Shown here: one piece after another, positions 40,041 to 40,067 of the stretch | Position numbering within the stretch: the stretch's first letter is position 1 | Layout of the letters: each line of letters begins with the position of its first letter | Assembly (NCBI GenBank): GCA_016200135.1 | Contig: JACQFI010000073.1 | Span: 1-40,067 of the forward strand | DNA: 40,067 bases | Source of the DNA: Planctomycetota bacterium | GTDB lineage: Bacteria; Planctomycetota; SZUA-567; H5-PLA8 | Direction: 5' to 3' | The notes under the pieces: model-generated | Told to the model about the DNA's origin: nothing | What the model saw: the letters and a program-made list of their open reading frames with translations, nothing else | Database searches by the model: none | Program-made: the position numbers and the translations under genes

Positions 40041-40067
40041 TGCGTGGGACATACGGTTTGCGTAAGC

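Noticed and set aside
39849..40052. 67-residue open frame at the right end
   Set aside because: It spans a heptad tract and a palindrome, has no ribosome binding site and no motif.

Overview
This is a GC-rich bacterial chromosome window (roughly 60-65% G+C by eye) with clear AGGAG-type ribosome binding sites. The gene mix is a VIT/von Willebrand A protein ending in DUF2135, Ser/Thr kinases with an FHA partner, paired AraC regulators and phytanoyl-CoA-dioxygenase-type enzymes, a HEAT-PDZ-S41 protease, CE15 and GH88/105-type polysaccharide enzymes, and a REP-associated transposase. It resembles environmental members of the PVC group or neighbouring phyla (Planctomycetota, Lentisphaerota, Sumerlaeota or Hydrogenedentota-like). 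That placement is inference from gene content only. No rRNA, tRNA or CRISPR array was recognised.

Layout. 1-1.95 kb is a lower-GC accessory patch: a J-domain/KTSC protein and a DUF4238 protein set among three kinds of palindromic repeat. 1.98-15.6 kb is a run of minus-strand genes: a kinase-fold protein lacking its catalytic aspartates (pseudokinase), a secreted thioredoxin, the VIT-vWA-DUF2135 giant, a GH88/105-like protein, HupE, a CopA-like copper ATPase and a zinc-ribbon/TM/DNRLRE protein. 15.9-18.6 kb (plus) encodes a D-2-hydroxyacid dehydrogenase, a zinc alcohol dehydrogenase and a small PH/GRAM-like protein. 18.7-20.2 kb (minus) holds two tandem alpha/beta hydrolases. Next come a lower-GC secreted protein resembling a clan AA aspartic protease without its aspartate, the S41 protease, and a GntR-LacI regulator divergent from an ArnT-like glycosyltransferase.

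27.4-29.5 kb is the repeat-rich centre: a two-phase heptamer array that supplies the stop codon of a haem-c membrane protein, then a REP/RAYT transposon and a 55-bp tandem array. 29.5-33.8 kb (plus) encodes a small membrane protein, a methyltransferase, an active Ser/Thr kinase, an FHA/zinc-ribbon protein and a glucuronoyl-esterase-like enzyme. 33.8-37.3 kb holds two back-to-back copies of a divergent AraC regulator / iron dioxygenase module. The window closes with a transaldolase-family enzyme, a secreted hypothetical and ferritin.

The most unusual signal is intergenic. At least ten gene borders carry short word-repeat tracts of about 7-9 nt period. Each uses a different word, several are inverted pairs that could fold as long hairpins, and two have expanded into perfect tandem arrays. 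The RAYT/REP locus and the pseudokinase are the other strongest leads.
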